NCBI GenBank assembly: GCA_030148865.1
Contig: JASBSR010000037.1
Location: forward strand, 1 to 48,206
Reading direction: 5' to 3'
DNA length: 48,206 nucleotides
Source: Gammaproteobacteria bacterium
GTDB taxonomy: Bacteria > Pseudomonadota > Gammaproteobacteria > SZUA-229
Shown here: positions 47,501-48,206 of the stretch, one piece after another
Layout of the letters: every line of letters begins with the position of its first letter
Numbering within the stretch: position 1 is the first letter of the stretch
Notes under the pieces: model-generated
Told to the model about the DNA's origin: nothing
Databases searched by the model: none
Seen by the model: the letters and a program-made list of their open reading frames with translations, nothing else
Position numbers and translations under genes: made by a program

Positions 47501-47755
47501 TCAATCCCCAAATATATCATCCGACAAGATAATGCCGACATAAGGCGCATAGGTTAAAACAGCGCCCTGAACAACGCCAAGCTTTGCAAACGCTTTATTA
47601 AGGGCATCTAAAAATGAGGCGTCGTCCGGGTCATTTTTTAATGCTTCTAGTGCAGCGATTAAAGGTTCGATATCTGGATCATTAACAAATTTTTTTAATA
47701 ATTCAATTGATTCTTCAACTCTCACAACGTCTATATTTTGTGGGAAATCAAACAT
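47501..47755 (-). CDS. Small hypothetical protein
   Basis: The 84-residue acidic protein reads MFDFPQNIDVVRVEESIELL, then NDPDIEPLIAALEALKNDPD and ends VGIILSDDIFGD. It looks like an all-helical protein with leucine-rich amphipathic helices and a hydrophobic C-terminal third. I do not recognise a family. There is no clear ribosome binding site, but codon use is smooth and the frame is intact. Confidence 0.55.
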   Translation of the reverse strand: MFDFPQNIDVVRVEESIELLKKFVNDPDIEPLIAALEALKNDPDDASFLDALNKAFAKLGVVQGAVLTYAPYVGIILSDDIFGD

Positions 47756-48001
47756 ATTCTTTTCAGCCTTGTTTAGTATAAAAGGATTTTAACCCCTATT
47801 CTCACGCAAACTCGTCATGCCGGAGAAGTAGCACACGGATGTGCTGTTTACGGACCGAAGGATGGAATCCAGAAGTTTTAATGCATCGTTTAATCAGTTA
47901 GTTACTGGATATCGGCATTACTCCAGGCATCCTGCCTTCCGCCCTGACGGGCCAGATTAACTGATTGAAATTTAATTTATTTCATCGAAATAATCACTGT
48001 T
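47756..48001. repeat. Intergenic repeats at the right edge, families B and C
   Basis: A copy of the TCATGCCGGAGAA-type repeat begins at 47814, with GGATGGAATCCAGAAG further on, related to 17249-17270. The segment 47918-47955 (TTACTCCAGGC, then CTGCCTTCCGCCCTGACGGG) is the inverse of 5164-5201. I see no gene in this stretch. Confidence 0.55.
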
Positions 48002-48166
48002 TTAGTGGCTTAAAAGCAGCATTTCACGGGCTAAATCAAGCTGGTAGGCGAATTCAGGTGCTTTTATGTGTAGCAGTCGCCATTTGATTGTACAGTCCGG
48101 ATATCTTGTTCTGTTACCTGCTAACACTGGGGGTCGACCAGTCAAAGTGCTGTGAACAACAGCAAG
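48002..48166 (-). other. Open-frame fragment of unknown origin
   Basis: A 54-codon frame without a good start ends ARYPDCTIKWRLLH-like, then IKAPEFAYQLDLAREMLLL before the stop at 48002. The composition is protein-like, but the length is short and no family is recognised. It may be a gene remnant. Confidence 0.25.
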
Positions 48167-48206
48167 TCAAGGACGGTATACAGCGGTGGCGCTGGATTAT
48201 TCCGGG

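Overview
The window looks like chromosomal DNA of a sulfur-oxidising gammaproteobacterium, probably Chromatiales-like. The evidence is gene content and order. It has a uvrY/uvrC/pgsA/tRNA-Gly/tRNA-Cys/tRNA-Leu(UAA) block as in E. coli, an hrcA-grpE-dnaK-dnaJ-dapB heat-shock block, a fabD-fabG-acpP-fabF-pabB-pabC-mltG-tmk-holB-pilZ-tatD chain, a fadE-fadI-fadJ operon, and soxB for thiosulfate oxidation. The species assignment is inference.

Layout: 1-420 is the edge of what may be an integrative element, with two overlapping small HTH-type genes beside the 3' end of tRNA-Leu. 580-1627 is a tRNA cluster (minus strand). Its tRNA-Leu(UAA) gene is split in the anticodon loop by a 434-nt sequence with the conserved core of a group I self-splicing intron. 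A peripheral domain of that intron carries, in antisense, an eroded HNH-type homing-endonuclease fragment. Two 91-bp tandem repeats lie directly upstream of the tRNA. 1693-4085 is pgsA and uvrC. 4086-7707 is an accessory island separating uvrC from its usual partner uvrY/gacA; it holds dispersed repeats, a truncated repetitive secreted-protein gene, a family 5 uracil-DNA glycosylase, a decayed IS1595-type transposase and a DUF1902 gene with a small partner. 7708-17033 has the GacA-type regulator, a CYTH protein, a class V aminotransferase and a translationally coupled beta-oxidation operon led by a YiiX-type cysteine hydrolase. 17346-26976 is the minus-strand lipid, folate, cell-wall and replication gene chain.

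27060-32977 is dapB plus the chaperone operon. It is controlled by a CIRCE operator over a sigma70-type promoter before hrcA, and it has a likely sigma32 promoter before dnaK. 32986-34924 is the lipoprotein exporter lolCD, and 35025-37000 converts agmatine to putrescine (aguA, aguB). 37127-38921 holds an uncharacterised membrane protein and a HupE/UreJ-like protein. soxB follows divergently at 39102, then msrPQ (periplasmic methionine sulfoxide repair). The right end (42.9-48.2 kb) is looser: a frameshifted beta-propeller pseudogene, a DUF1330 gene, a LysR regulator, a diguanylate cyclase, a broken small gene, a DsbG-like protein and repeats.

The most unusual item is the intron-bearing tRNA-Leu(UAA). 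Such introns are best known from cyanobacteria and plastids. All family comparisons here were made from memory, without database searches.
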